From: a virus
Length of the DNA: 25,371 nucleotides
Virus record (IMG/VR): IMGVR_UViG_3300042121_000051
Location: 1-25,371 of that record
Strand: one strand, 5' to 3'
Every line of letters begins with the position of its first letter. Position 1 is the first letter of the stretch. Below the pieces are notes generated by a model that worked only from the letters and a program-made list of their open reading frames with translations, searched no databases and was not told the DNA's origin. This document shows, in pieces, positions 13,195-20,477 of the stretch. A program made the position numbers and the translations under genes.

Positions 13195-13754
13195 GTTTGC
13201 GTTCCTTTATGGAATTGAATGAGTTGTTTGTACTGATTCGTCAATAAACCAGCATAGATCGCGCCCACGGCATCAGCCATGTGCTCAGCGTCACCCAAGT
13301 GGATGTCGCCATTGGACTTGCGCGGCCAAGGCGCTTCCGGGTGTTGCTTCACTGCCCAGTCGATCATTTGCTTCTTGGTAGCCGTGCGGCTGCCATGAGC
13401 GGCAAGCTTGACCTCGTTGGGCGTTACTTCAATGAATTGCGCGGAGGCGCGGAGGCTTCCCAGTATTCCAATACAGATCCCAGAACAGAGAGAGGCTCGG
13501 GCGCTTTGACTGCCTTGCGGAATCTCGGCGAAGATCAAGTTCGCAGCCAGGAAAGGCATCACGCCCTCATATAGCTGGTTTGCCGTGCTCAAGTCTTTGG
13601 AGTTCTGGCGGACCTGTTTGCCCTCGGGTGGATTGCTACGCACAACCCGCAGGGATTTGATGGTCAGCACTCCGGTGTCGATATCGATCGATCCCCCGGC
13701 AATTCCCCAGTTACGCGAGGATGGGTCCATGCCCGCGATACTGAGGCGAGCCAT
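13185..13754 (-). CDS. RuvC-like Holliday-junction resolvase, 189 aa
   Basis: Probably cuts four-way or branched DNA made during phage replication, recombination and packaging. It has the RNase H-fold order of RuvC: first strand SIAGMDPSSRNWG with D10, then LIFAEIPQGSQSARA with E77, a Lys-rich region (VKLAAHGSRTATKKQ, 115-129) in the place where RuvC binds DNA, and DAEHMADAVGA with H158 and D161 at the end. The four acidic or His positions match a metal-dependent active site, and the length is normal for the family. The ATG shares one base with the previous TAA (TAATG), and the gene overlaps the next one by 10 bases, so it is embedded in the operon. Confidence 0.8.
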   Translation of the reverse strand: MARLSIAGMDPSSRNWGIAGGSIDIDTGVLTIKSLRVVRSNPPEGKQVRQNSKDLSTANQLYEGVMPFLAANLIFAEIPQGSQSARASLCSGICIGILGSLRASAQFIEVTPNEVKLAAHGSRTATKKQMIDWAVKQHPEAPWPRKSNGDIHLGDAEHMADAVGAIYAGLLTNQYKQLIQFHKGTQTCN

Positions 13755-14305
13755 TACACGCCAGCGCGTGAAAGGCGACGCTGAAGCACGGCAACATAGT
13801 CTTTCATCAAGCCATGTTGCTCACGCAGGTCAGCGATCTCGTCCACCGACATATTGAGTGAATCGAGGACACCAGCATCCAACTTCACAAGGAATTCGGA
13901 AAGACCCATCAGACGAGCGGCAACCTGATACATCTCGGTGATAACACGCTGCACATGGTCAGGAAGCTCACGCTGTTCCTGAGTCAGTGGGCGATTACCG
14001 CGGTGGATGTCTTCAGCCAGCATAAAGCCGGCCAGCGGCCACAATTGGTCACGCGCATCACGATGGCTGAGCTGCTTCGCCAAACCTTCGTCATAGTTCT
14101 CCGGGGAGACGCTGCCGAGGTTCTTGCCAACGACCTTCAGGCCGTTATGCAGAGTGAGGATGCAGAACATGATGGAATCGCCGACCTTGATCAGTTCGGT
14201 TTCTTTCACCATGCCATCAATCATGGCCGGGGTGACGCGTGGGGCGGTAGTCAGGCCTTTGGCTTGAATCACGGATTCCAGCGCTTGTTCAGCGGGTGTA
14301 GACAT
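13754..14305 (-). CDS. Phage Gp49-family protein with crAss001_48-like C-terminus, 183 aa
   Basis: Function unknown. Residues ~34-100 match the pattern of the Gp49 family of phage proteins: a Cys-x2-Thr-Leu-x-Asn-Gly core (FCILTLHNGLKVVGK), then a VSPENYDEGLAK segment, then WPLAGFMLAE. Residues ~115-183 (ELPDHVQRVITEMYQ ... LMKDYVAVLQRRL) look like the helical crAss001_48-related family, giving a possible two-family fusion. The ATG has AGGAG six bases upstream. The gene sits between SSB and resolvase, so a link to replication is plausible by context only. Both assignments are from recalled family patterns. Confidence 0.6.
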   Translation of the reverse strand: MSTPAEQALESVIQAKGLTTAPRVTPAMIDGMVKETELIKVGDSIMFCILTLHNGLKVVGKNLGSVSPENYDEGLAKQLSHRDARDQLWPLAGFMLAEDIHRGNRPLTQEQRELPDHVQRVITEMYQVAARLMGLSEFLVKLDAGVLDSLNMSVDEIADLREQHGLMKDYVAVLQRRLSRAGV

Positions 14306-14321
14306 GGACAGCTCCTAAAAG

Positions 14322-14339
14322 GGGCCGGTTACCCGACCC
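14322..14339 (-). promoter_or_regulatory. Intergenic hairpin with GUAA tetraloop downstream of the SSB gene
   Basis: On the leftward strand GGGTCGG pairs with CCGGCCC (one U-G wobble) around the loop GTAA, and CTTTTAGG follows. On the other strand the wobble is a C-A mismatch, so it is a leftward RNA structure. It could be a weak terminator or processing hairpin that lowers expression of the genes after the SSB. Confidence 0.5.
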
Positions 14340-14349
14340 ATGGTGGTGT

Positions 14350-15144
14350 TCAGTCGAACAGCGAATCGACTTCGGCGCCGGAAGCGTCGGTCGGGGTACC
14401 AGCAGGACCAGCACCGCCACCTTCAGGCACCAACTTGTCGGATTTGACTTTGTTGACGACCTTGCCTTCGTTGGCTTCGACCCATTTCGGGTAGAAGTCA
14501 GCAACTGGAGTGATGCCTTTCTGCTTGGCTTCGCGCAGCTCAGCAATGGTGCACTTGTTGTCAGCGTAGAAGATCTTGCTGACTTCGTTGGTGAAGCGAG
14601 TGATCGGTGCGCCGGTAGCATCGCAAACTGGCAGGTATTCGTCTTTGCCGTTCACACTGACCTTTTTGGTCTTGTTCTCTTCGACCTTGACGACGCCCAG
14701 GATGAATTGCTTGCCCAACAGCTCGGTGGCCATCGGCACTTCAGTCGGAACGTCGGTCTTGGTGTCGAAGTTGCGCAGCTTGACGATTTTGGTTTCGAAA
14801 GTCAGAGCATTCAGCTCTTTCTTAGCGCAGAACATTGCGATGGCGTTCATGTTGTTGAAGCCAGGCAGGTAGGACTTTTTGCCGTCTTTTTCGTAGTACG
14901 GCTTGTTGCCTTTGGCATCGCCCGAGGTGACCCACTCGGTGAACTTGAACTTGCGACCGTCCGGGCCTTGAACTTCGAGGTTCATGGAACCAGCGCCACC
15001 TTTGGACTTGCCTGCATAAGCAGACAGGATGGTGACCAGTACGGCAGCCGAATCCCAGATGAAGCTGCCGCCCAAGCGGTCGCTGTCGGTTTCGATAGAT
15101 TCGTTAGTGGTGTTAGCGGTGTTGGCAAAAGGGTTAAGGCTCAT
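14350..15144 (-). CDS. Single-stranded DNA-binding protein (N4 gp45-like), 264 aa
   Basis: Likely coats single-stranded DNA during replication and recombination. In N4 the corresponding protein (about 265 aa) also activates the host sigma-70 polymerase at late promoters. The size, the place after the nuclease/primase/ATPase genes, and the C-terminal layout (Lys-rich KVVNKVKSDK, Gly/Ala/Pro linker, acidic tip EVDSLFD) fit. The body is rich in Lys, Asn and aromatic residues (for example AYAGKSKGGAGSMNLEVQ and GKKSYLPGF) as expected for a DNA-binding fold, but no exact domain motif can be read off. ATG 15144 has GGAG eight bases upstream. Confidence is high for an SSB-type protein, moderate for N4 orthology. 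Confidence 0.72.
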   Translation of the reverse strand: MSLNPFANTANTTNESIETDSDRLGGSFIWDSAAVLVTILSAYAGKSKGGAGSMNLEVQGPDGRKFKFTEWVTSGDAKGNKPYYEKDGKKSYLPGFNNMNAIAMFCAKKELNALTFETKIVKLRNFDTKTDVPTEVPMATELLGKQFILGVVKVEENKTKKVSVNGKDEYLPVCDATGAPITRFTNEVSKIFYADNKCTIAELREAKQKGITPVADFYPKWVEANEGKVVNKVKSDKLVPEGGGAGPAGTPTDASGAEVDSLFD

Positions 15145-15183
15145 GGTGTTGCTCCAAAATTATGAGAAGAGAAATTCACAACA

Positions 15184-15198
15184 GCCCACGGAGGGGGC
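15184..15198 (-). promoter_or_regulatory. Hairpin with GGA loop (template strand) upstream of SSB
   Basis: GCCCAC and GGGGGC pair with one mismatch around GGA on the + strand. It lies between the ATPase stop and the SSB ribosome site. It has the same shape as the hairpins at 15950-15964 and 20068-20082 and could be a vRNAP-type promoter or an intergenic RNA hairpin; the mismatch makes it the weakest of the three. Confidence 0.25.
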
Positions 15199-15207
15199 CA
15201 CAGTTAC

Positions 15208-15921
15208 TCAGTTATAGTAGGAATCGAGACGGTCGATGACCATCTGGATGTCGTTGTCGATAAACGTTTCGTTGTCGCCCCAGAGCATCATCGGGCCACG
15301 GATACGGGTGTTGATCGTGTCCTTGGTGACCTGAGTCTGGAAGACGTGTTTGAAGCCGACGACTTTCTCGCGGTCGGTGATTTTCAGCAGGTCGTTCTCT
15401 TCGGTGAGGTCGTCCAGCTTGATCTTCTGGCACATCAGCACCATGGAGAAGTAGGCTTCGATGCCTTGGTTCTTCAGGGAGCCGGCGACCGGGATCGCGG
15501 TTTCCATGACCATGGCAGTTTCGTTGTACACGTCGAGGACGTGAGCCAGGAAGATGACCTTCTTGGTGGACTTGGCAACATCGACCTGCATGGTCGAGCG
15601 GAAGAATTCAGCGAAGTTGCCCCACGCGGCACGGCCGTCAACGGCGGTGCGAACGTACTGGCTGATGTACATATCAAGCCAGAAGGTCAAGGTGTCAACG
15701 ATGATGACCTTGATGTGGTCCTGCTTCTCAGCCCACGCGAAAGCTTCTTTCACTTGGTTTGGGTTGGTCACCGTCTTTTGGGTGAACTTCGCCGGGAAAG
15801 GCAGTCGCTTGCCCGCTTCACAGTTCAAATACAGAACCGACTCTGGATCGCGCAGATTGCGCAGGGAAGCAGACTTGCCGCTGCCCGACTTGCCGCAAAT
15901 GAGCGCCAAATGTTCGTTCAT
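15208..15921 (-). CDS. P-loop ATPase (AAA_24 / RecA-like), 237 aa
   Basis: A nucleotide-binding ATPase of the phage AAA_24 type, probably a recombination mediator or replication accessory factor. Walker A is GKSGSGKS (residues 10-17) and Walker B is KVIIVD (D76). A later strand KKVIFLAHV ends in a polar His, as in RecA-like sensors. The frame opens 24 bases earlier, but I chose the ATG at 15921 (MNEHLALICG) because AGGAG lies seven bases before it. It is flanked by helicase-primase and SSB genes, the place of the N4 gp44-type protein by my recollection of N4 gene order. A GC-rich hairpin lies just upstream. Confidence 0.75.
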   Translation of the reverse strand: MNEHLALICGKSGSGKSASLRNLRDPESVLYLNCEAGKRLPFPAKFTQKTVTNPNQVKEAFAWAEKQDHIKVIIVDTLTFWLDMYISQYVRTAVDGRAAWGNFAEFFRSTMQVDVAKSTKKVIFLAHVLDVYNETAMVMETAIPVAGSLKNQGIEAYFSMVLMCQKIKLDDLTEENDLLKITDREKVVGFKHVFQTQVTKDTINTRIRGPMMLWGDNETFIDNDIQMVIDRLDSYYN

Positions 15922-15949
15922 AGGAATACTCCTGAATGAGATCACAAAA

Positions 15950-15964
15950 GCCCCGGGACGGGGC
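15950..15964 (-). promoter_or_regulatory. 6-bp hairpin with GGA loop, intergenic, leftward
   Basis: A perfect stem GCCCCG/CGGGGC surrounds GGA on the + strand; leftward RNA would read TCC in the loop and then TTTTG. The stem size and GGA loop copy the N4 P2 promoter hairpin, and the first G in the leftward strand comes 12 bases from the loop centre (N4: 11). The alternative is a weak intrinsic terminator (GC stem plus four T). Confidence 0.4.
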
Positions 15965-15975
15965 CAGTGTGAAGG

Positions 15976-18132
15976 TTAAGGGCGGGCTGCCAGCTCTTTG
16001 CCGACAGTGACCATGATAGAGCCAAGAATCTCGGCTTCGGACAGCTTGTCGGCCAACTTATCGTTGAGCGATGTGACGCAGTCCTTGATCTCCGCCCAGT
16101 TCTTCCCGGCTTCGATCAACAAACGGGCATAGCGGTGCAGCATGACATTACGGTTGCCGTCACCCGTGTTGTTGATGATCCAGCGCTCGAGATTGTCCAT
16201 TTGCTGCTGGGAACCCAGCCGCTGAAGACGTTCTTCGTTTTTACTGGTTTTCGGGATGAAGGGCAGGACATCAAACAGCTCGCCCTCGGTTTGCTCGAAG
16301 TGAGCGCCATGCGACATCCACTTCTTGCTCCGGTGAGTACAGGACTCATCCACTTCGAACGGCAGGGATTCCAGCACGTTCTTCATGAATTCCTTGTATT
16401 CCTTCGCGTCCATTTGCAGGACGTAGTTCGTCGGAAGAACAATGCGGAACCGGTTTGCATCGTCGGTGTGACGCTTGGTCGTGTAGTAGATCGCCGAATA
16501 ATCTTTCATCAGCATCTTCGCCGTGGACAAGTTCATCGTCCCGTCGATATCCAACACGATCATGTTGAAGCCGGGGATACAGGTATCCTCGGTACGATGG
16601 CCACCGTGAACATGGTGATTAAGCCAGTGCAGGTCAGTTCCTGTGACAAGACGTTCCAGTTGAGTCCATGGGGCAGTCTTGTTTGCGTAACCATGCGCCG
16701 GGTGTTCACCGGCACCGCCACGGGCATACGACACCACCATCTTGGTCAGGTCAGTGACCTTCAGCTTCTCGCCGCGCAGGAACTCAATCCCGTCGGTGAA
16801 AGCTTTCTTGATGATGACGTTGTTCTTGTAGCCCCAGGCGATTGCCATCTTGACCATGTCGGCCCGCGATGCCTGACTGCCCTTGTAATAGGGCAAGTCT
16901 TGCATCAGGTCCGGCTCGGTCACTTCCGTGCCACAGTTGCCCAGATAGTTCGCCAGCTTTACGTATGGGCGTTCACGAGACAGCAGAAGCTCGAAGGCCT
17001 TACCGCTTTCTTCAGCCAGTCGAACTGCTTGGTAGAAATGCGTCTCCGTCAGCTCCGGGGAGCCGTCGATGAATGCATAGGCACCAGCAGCCTTCAGGGC
17101 TTTGAAATATCGGTGAGAGATTTCCGCTTTGCGTTGTTCTTCGTGTTCGGGCAGGGCATCAGCCAAACGCTCGCAGTCGATCTTGTACTGGATCACCAGC
17201 AAGCTGGTTTCCTTGGTCATGGTCAACACAGTGTTCATGTTGTGCGAATCGGCCAAGTAACCCAGTTTTTCGCTGAAGTTTTCCACGAACGTGGACGAAA
17301 CCTTGTTCGTCATGCGGTCGTAGATTTCTTCAGCCGACAGGGTCAGATCGCGGGTGCTTTCTTTACCATAACTGAAGAAACAGCGGCGAGCGTAGCCGGT
17401 ATCGAGCAATGAAATCAGCTCGTCTTCCGTCTTGCCACCATCGAGCAATTTCGACGGTGTGCCGAACATCATGAGGTTCGTCGGCGTGTTGCCGTCGATT
17501 TCCTCGTGACGGACGTTCTCGGCAGTCACTTTGGTGATCTTCTGACGAATGCCGCCCATATCGAACAATTCCAGCAGTGTTGTGAGCACTTCGGAACTGG
17601 ACGACAGGTTGGAACCGATTTCGTCGATGATCAGGTTGACTGCGCCCGCATCTGCGAGCAACAGCTTGTGACGCATCTGCTTTACCGCAGCCGGGGTACC
17701 GGAGTCGAAGCTATAAACCAGAGGGCCAAGGGAGGCGAACTCCTTCTTGATTTTCTCCAGCTCGAAGTCGTATTCCGTCGAATCCCGTGACGAGCGACGC
17801 AGCGCCAGCTTTTCGAGATGCGGTTCAGCAGTGAACGGGAAGTTTTCGAGGAAACGGGTACGGAATTGGTTGGTGATTTCCTTTTCCAGAATGTTCGTCG
17901 AGAAGCCTTTACCGGCACCGGATGTGGCGAGGTTCAGCGCGTACATGTTGACCGGGATGTCACCCCGATCATGGGTGCGGATCAATACCCGCATCTGTGA
18001 TGCAATCATGCACAGGTGGAACGTCGTCAACACGCGGAAGAACAAATGGTTCGAACTCTGCGTCTTTTCACACAGAATGCGCACCACGTCCTCCACTTCG
18101 GGGTTATACGACATGTCTTCGACAGCTTTCAT
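15976..18132 (-). CDS. Helicase-primase (N4 gp43-like), 718 aa
   Basis: Likely unwinds DNA and makes primers at the phage fork. The N-terminal half is a P-loop ATPase resembling DUF3987-type helicases: Walker A ATSGAGKG (69-76), Walker B LIIDE (167-171), and an arginine pair GYARRCFF (247-253) that may act as a finger. The C-terminal half resembles an archaeo-eukaryotic primase: VLDIDG with D528 and D530, TTKRH (551-555) in the place of the sxH motif, RFRIVLP (561-567) and DESCTHRSKKW (595-605). A PriCT-like tail follows (GNRNVMLHRYARLLIEAG, 659-676). ATG 18132 has GGAG six bases upstream. The gene is downstream of the nuclease with a 16-base gap. Helicase-then-primase order is unusual. Fusion assignment is from motifs only. 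Confidence 0.75.
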   Translation of the reverse strand: MKAVEDMSYNPEVEDVVRILCEKTQSSNHLFFRVLTTFHLCMIASQMRVLIRTHDRGDIPVNMYALNLATSGAGKGFSTNILEKEITNQFRTRFLENFPFTAEPHLEKLALRRSSRDSTEYDFELEKIKKEFASLGPLVYSFDSGTPAAVKQMRHKLLLADAGAVNLIIDEIGSNLSSSSEVLTTLLELFDMGGIRQKITKVTAENVRHEEIDGNTPTNLMMFGTPSKLLDGGKTEDELISLLDTGYARRCFFSYGKESTRDLTLSAEEIYDRMTNKVSSTFVENFSEKLGYLADSHNMNTVLTMTKETSLLVIQYKIDCERLADALPEHEEQRKAEISHRYFKALKAAGAYAFIDGSPELTETHFYQAVRLAEESGKAFELLLSRERPYVKLANYLGNCGTEVTEPDLMQDLPYYKGSQASRADMVKMAIAWGYKNNVIIKKAFTDGIEFLRGEKLKVTDLTKMVVSYARGGAGEHPAHGYANKTAPWTQLERLVTGTDLHWLNHHVHGGHRTEDTCIPGFNMIVLDIDGTMNLSTAKMLMKDYSAIYYTTKRHTDDANRFRIVLPTNYVLQMDAKEYKEFMKNVLESLPFEVDESCTHRSKKWMSHGAHFEQTEGELFDVLPFIPKTSKNEERLQRLGSQQQMDNLERWIINNTGDGNRNVMLHRYARLLIEAGKNWAEIKDCVTSLNDKLADKLSEAEILGSIMVTVGKELAARP

Positions 18133-18150
18133 TGATTTCTCCGTGTTTGG

Positions 18151-19134
18151 CTACAGGACCAGATCGCCGCACGCAATGAGTGCGTCTTTCTGTTTGCATG
18201 CGAGGAATCCCGCGCAATATTTGCATCCTGTGACACCGCCGCGTTTGGTGACTACGACGCCACCCTTTGTGGCGACAAGAAGATCAGCATCGGCTTTGTT
18301 GTCAAAGTTTTTGGTAGATCGGGCACCGGGTTCGTGTGCTTTCTCCGGTTTGGCGAAATAACGATAGGTGTCCGGCTTTCTCCACAGATCCTTGTCGGAA
18401 CAGGGGGGCATATCTTCTTCCGGCGCATGCTCAAGGTCAATGAGCTGCTGAACCTTGCCTTCGACGTAGACTTGCGTCTCTTCGAGCGACAGGAGCTGCA
18501 GCTTGCGCGTATGCATGCGCGCCGGTGGGTAATTGTCCGGGTTCATGTTGCGATCCCGGCCATTCCAGTCGGTGAACTGGAAGGTGAGGTTCATCCAGTC
18601 TTTCGTTACCAATTCTGGGTTGAGCCAGCGGTACATACTGCCTTGTAGGACGTAATTCTCGAAGTCTGCGTTGAGGTACTTCCATACCGACGTATTCTTC
18701 AAATCCTCGACGGCACCGTCACCGATGAAGTCAAACTTCCCGGATACGGTGATACCGAGCACGTCCTTCTTGCTACGGATCTCGGTGTAGACCGGAATGA
18801 TGCCACCGGCTGCAACTTCTTCCGCGGTCGGGTTAACCCGGACCTTGCGCGCTACGCCGGGTGGGTTACCCAGGGCAATCAAGGTATCAACCAGCTTGGG
18901 CGACTTCCACGCTGCCTCGAAGGCGTCATGGATCGCGGTGCCGTTACTGCTCGGGATCATGTCGGCAACGTCCTGAGACAGCATCCCAGGCGGTACACGG
19001 CGGGCCAGGATCACTTGCTTCACTGGTTTCAGCAGTGTGGTGACCGACAGGCCGGCTTCTTCCCGGTCATACGTCTCATGCGCGAGGTAAACCTGCGCGA
19101 AGAGCGACAAACCAGTGTTGTTGGTGAATTTCAT
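18151..19134 (-). CDS. PD-(D/E)XK nuclease, RecB/Cas4-like, 327 aa
   Basis: Probably a DNA exonuclease used in replication or recombination. The order of motifs is that of the PD-(D/E)XK superfamily: GTAIHDAFE with H69, GKFDFIG with D135, VEDLKNT with D144 and K146, and QGSMYRW with Q164 and Y168. Four cysteines, C245 (PPCSDKDLW) and C304, C307, C313 (GCKYCAGFLAC), lie where related phage and Cas4/AddB nucleases hold an iron-sulfur cluster. The open frame extends ten codons further, but the ATG at 19134 has a GGAG upstream and overlaps the previous stop (ATGA). Active-site residues all look intact. It is the N4 gp42-position gene by my recollection of N4 order. Confidence 0.8.
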   Translation of the reverse strand: MKFTNNTGLSLFAQVYLAHETYDREEAGLSVTTLLKPVKQVILARRVPPGMLSQDVADMIPSSNGTAIHDAFEAAWKSPKLVDTLIALGNPPGVARKVRVNPTAEEVAAGGIIPVYTEIRSKKDVLGITVSGKFDFIGDGAVEDLKNTSVWKYLNADFENYVLQGSMYRWLNPELVTKDWMNLTFQFTDWNGRDRNMNPDNYPPARMHTRKLQLLSLEETQVYVEGKVQQLIDLEHAPEEDMPPCSDKDLWRKPDTYRYFAKPEKAHEPGARSTKNFDNKADADLLVATKGGVVVTKRGGVTGCKYCAGFLACKQKDALIACGDLVL

Positions 19135-19511
19135 GCTTGATGCTCCGGTTGTTCGGCCAGCCACGCCCCGAGGGTGCGGTGGGCTTCTTTGAGGTCGTGG
19201 TAGACGGATTTGCCACCAGTGCGACAGCCAGGCACCAGAAGCTTCTTGCGTGCGTGGTACAGGCGCGAGGATGGCAATGGGAATAGATCATCCACCCGAT
19301 AGGTGTCGATGGCCCGCCAGTGCTCCGGCAGAGGTTTCCAGTAAGCTGGGAAGTCCTTGGCCAGTTGCTCAGCTTCGGTATCGCCTTGTCGGGCCTTAGC
19401 GGCAAAAAGCCCGTAATTTACCAGTCCACCATCGTTGTTGACGCGGTAGATGTGATCTTCGTGCAGTTCGTTACCATCTGTGTCGCGAATGTTCTTTAAT
19501 GGGGCAATCAT
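19131..19511 (-). CDS. Hypothetical protein, 126 aa
   Basis: Unidentified. A soluble protein with a mixed charged sequence; visible landmarks are NELHEDHIYRVNNDGG, an aromatic patch (FPAYWKPLPEHW) and a basic segment RLYHARKKLLVPG that might touch nucleic acid. No catalytic motif is evident. The frame opens at a GTG at 19517, but AGGAG overlaps that codon; the ATG at 19511, five bases after AGGAG and overlapping the previous stop as ATGA, is the likely start. It ends in an ATGA overlap with the nuclease gene, so the two are translated together and may cooperate. Confidence 0.65.
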   Translation of the reverse strand: MIAPLKNIRDTDGNELHEDHIYRVNNDGGLVNYGLFAAKARQGDTEAEQLAKDFPAYWKPLPEHWRAIDTYRVDDLFPLPSSRLYHARKKLLVPGCRTGGKSVYHDLKEAHRTLGAWLAEQPEHQA

Positions 19512-19975
19512 GCGCACTCCTGTTGGGTTTGGTTTTTAAGTCGCTGACGCAGCTCCGCAAGCGTTGGTTCCCGGCGAATGAGAACACGAGGTTTCAAATG
19601 CTGGGTCAAGCGGATGATTATCAGCTTTACGGCTGCCATGTAACGGCGAGCTTGCCGGTCTGACAGATTCAGCACGTCAGCGATGTGCTCACTGGAGATG
19701 GACTCCATATAAGACATGACCGCAAACAGACGGGTCGGGGACAGGTTGCCCCCTGAGCCGTGATCCAGGGTGCACACACCAACGACGATGTCTTCTATCA
19801 ACTTGTTGTCGCTGAGGCGTAGGAAGTACGCACAGCGCTGCTGGTGAGGGTTATGCAACGTCCGCACACGGTTGGTGCTTGGAATGTACTTTGGTCGTAT
19901 TGCCATGTTCACTCGGTCCGTCCGAGACGTCCCTAAAGATGCAGCCAGATTCGGGTACCGGGTTTGGATATACAT
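19508..19975 (-). CDS. Helix-turn-helix DNA-binding protein, first gene of the leftward operon, 155 aa
   Basis: Probably a DNA-binding regulator or replication initiator. Residues ~94-118 (SSEHIADVLNLSDRQARRYMAA) form a clear helix-turn-helix with an Arg-rich recognition helix. The N-terminal third is basic (RTDRVNMAIRPKYIP) and the C-terminus is Lys/Gln-rich. Three starts are possible. I chose ATG 19975 (MYIQTRYP) because AAGGA sits six bases upstream; ATG 19906 has only a poor ribosome site. It opens the cassette that continues with the nuclease and helicase-primase, and it adjoins the divergent regulatory gap, so self-regulation there is plausible. Confidence 0.65.
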   Translation of the reverse strand: MYIQTRYPNLAASLGTSRTDRVNMAIRPKYIPSTNRVRTLHNPHQQRCAYFLRLSDNKLIEDIVVGVCTLDHGSGGNLSPTRLFAVMSYMESISSEHIADVLNLSDRQARRYMAAVKLIIIRLTQHLKPRVLIRREPTLAELRQRLKNQTQQECA

Positions 19976-20231
19976 CGGCCTTCCTTGGTTAATTTTTGAT
20001 CGATCGAAACGGACCCATGTATATAAGAGGGGACTCACCTCCCCGATTTGCCTCAGCAATCGCAAAGGCTCCCGGAGGGAGCAACGTCACCTCACCCCCA
20101 CCAAACCCCACCCGGGCACGACACGCCGAGCGAAGTGCAAGGGAGCACGACGCGCAGCGGCGCGCGGACTGCCGCACGAGAGCGTAGGTGTGGAGTGACC
20201 AGAGAATTGAACAAAAAACATACAAACAAAG
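19976..20231. other. Leader of the leftward operon, non-coding
   Basis: About 255 bases without a credible gene. Two hairpins can be seen: GGGGA/TCCCC (20029-20044) and GCTCCC/GGGAGC with a GGA loop (20068-20082). An AT-rich patch, TTATATAC on the leftward strand near 20020, could be a -10 element, but no convincing -35 lies upstream. The stretch 20100-20200 is very GC-rich and repetitive in GCG/CGC. This is the most likely place for the leftward operon's promoter. Confidence 0.5.
20068..20082 (-). promoter_or_regulatory. Candidate vRNAP-type hairpin promoter for the leftward operon
   Basis: A perfect 6-bp stem GCTCCC/GGGAGC surrounds GGA on the + strand, which would be the template for leftward transcription. 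GGA is the loop of the N4 P2 promoter hairpin. On the leftward strand the first G lies 12 bases from the loop centre (20063). It stands about 90 bases upstream of the first gene of the operon. A plain RNA hairpin or weak terminator (CTTTG follows) is the alternative. Confidence 0.35.
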
Positions 20232-20259
20232 AAAAACCCCCAGAGGAATGGAGGTTTTT
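20232..20259 (-). terminator. Leftward intrinsic terminator in the divergent gap
   Basis: On the leftward strand AAAAACCTCC pairs with GGGGGTTTTT (10 bp including one U-G wobble) around an 8-base loop, with a five-T run completing the stem and CTTTG beyond. On the + strand the wobble is an A-C mismatch, so leftward termination is favoured. It would stop leftward readthrough from the tail side before it enters the replication operon. Confidence 0.65.
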
Positions 20260-20477
20260 GGTCTTGAGCACTTTTTAACCAATTATAAGTGATGGATTCT
20301 GCTGCTGACCGGCCGCGATAGTAGTTTGGGGAATAGACGTACGTCAAGTGTCGCAAACCCCCGTCGTCTTTCGCATCCTGTCGCTGCTCGCTGCGCTCCC
20401 AGCTCGGGCGCGACGACGACTGGTGTTTGCTAGGGAAAAGGGGTGTAGAATCGGCCAACTTATGTTAAGGGGGCTTT
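20260..20477. promoter_or_regulatory. Upstream region of the tail module with a long inverted repeat
   Basis: No gene is seen. An interrupted inverted repeat pairs GCAAAC (20353-20358) with GTTTGC (20425-20430) and CGTCGTC (20362-20368) with GACGACG (20412-20418). A palindrome GACGTACGTC lies near 20335. TAGAAT at 20446-20451 could be a -10 element, without a good -35; TTATAA at about 20284-20289 is -10-like on either strand. A strong ribosome site, AAGGGGG, precedes the tail gene. Promoter calls here are weak. Confidence 0.45.

Noticed and set aside
16135-17412. 425-codon plus-strand open frame across the helicase-primase gene
   Set aside because: Antisense to a gene with Walker and primase motifs; composition is not that of a normal protein.
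20087-20458. 123-codon minus-strand frame in the divergent gap
   Set aside because: It spans the leftward terminator and the inverted repeat and has no ribosome site or domain.
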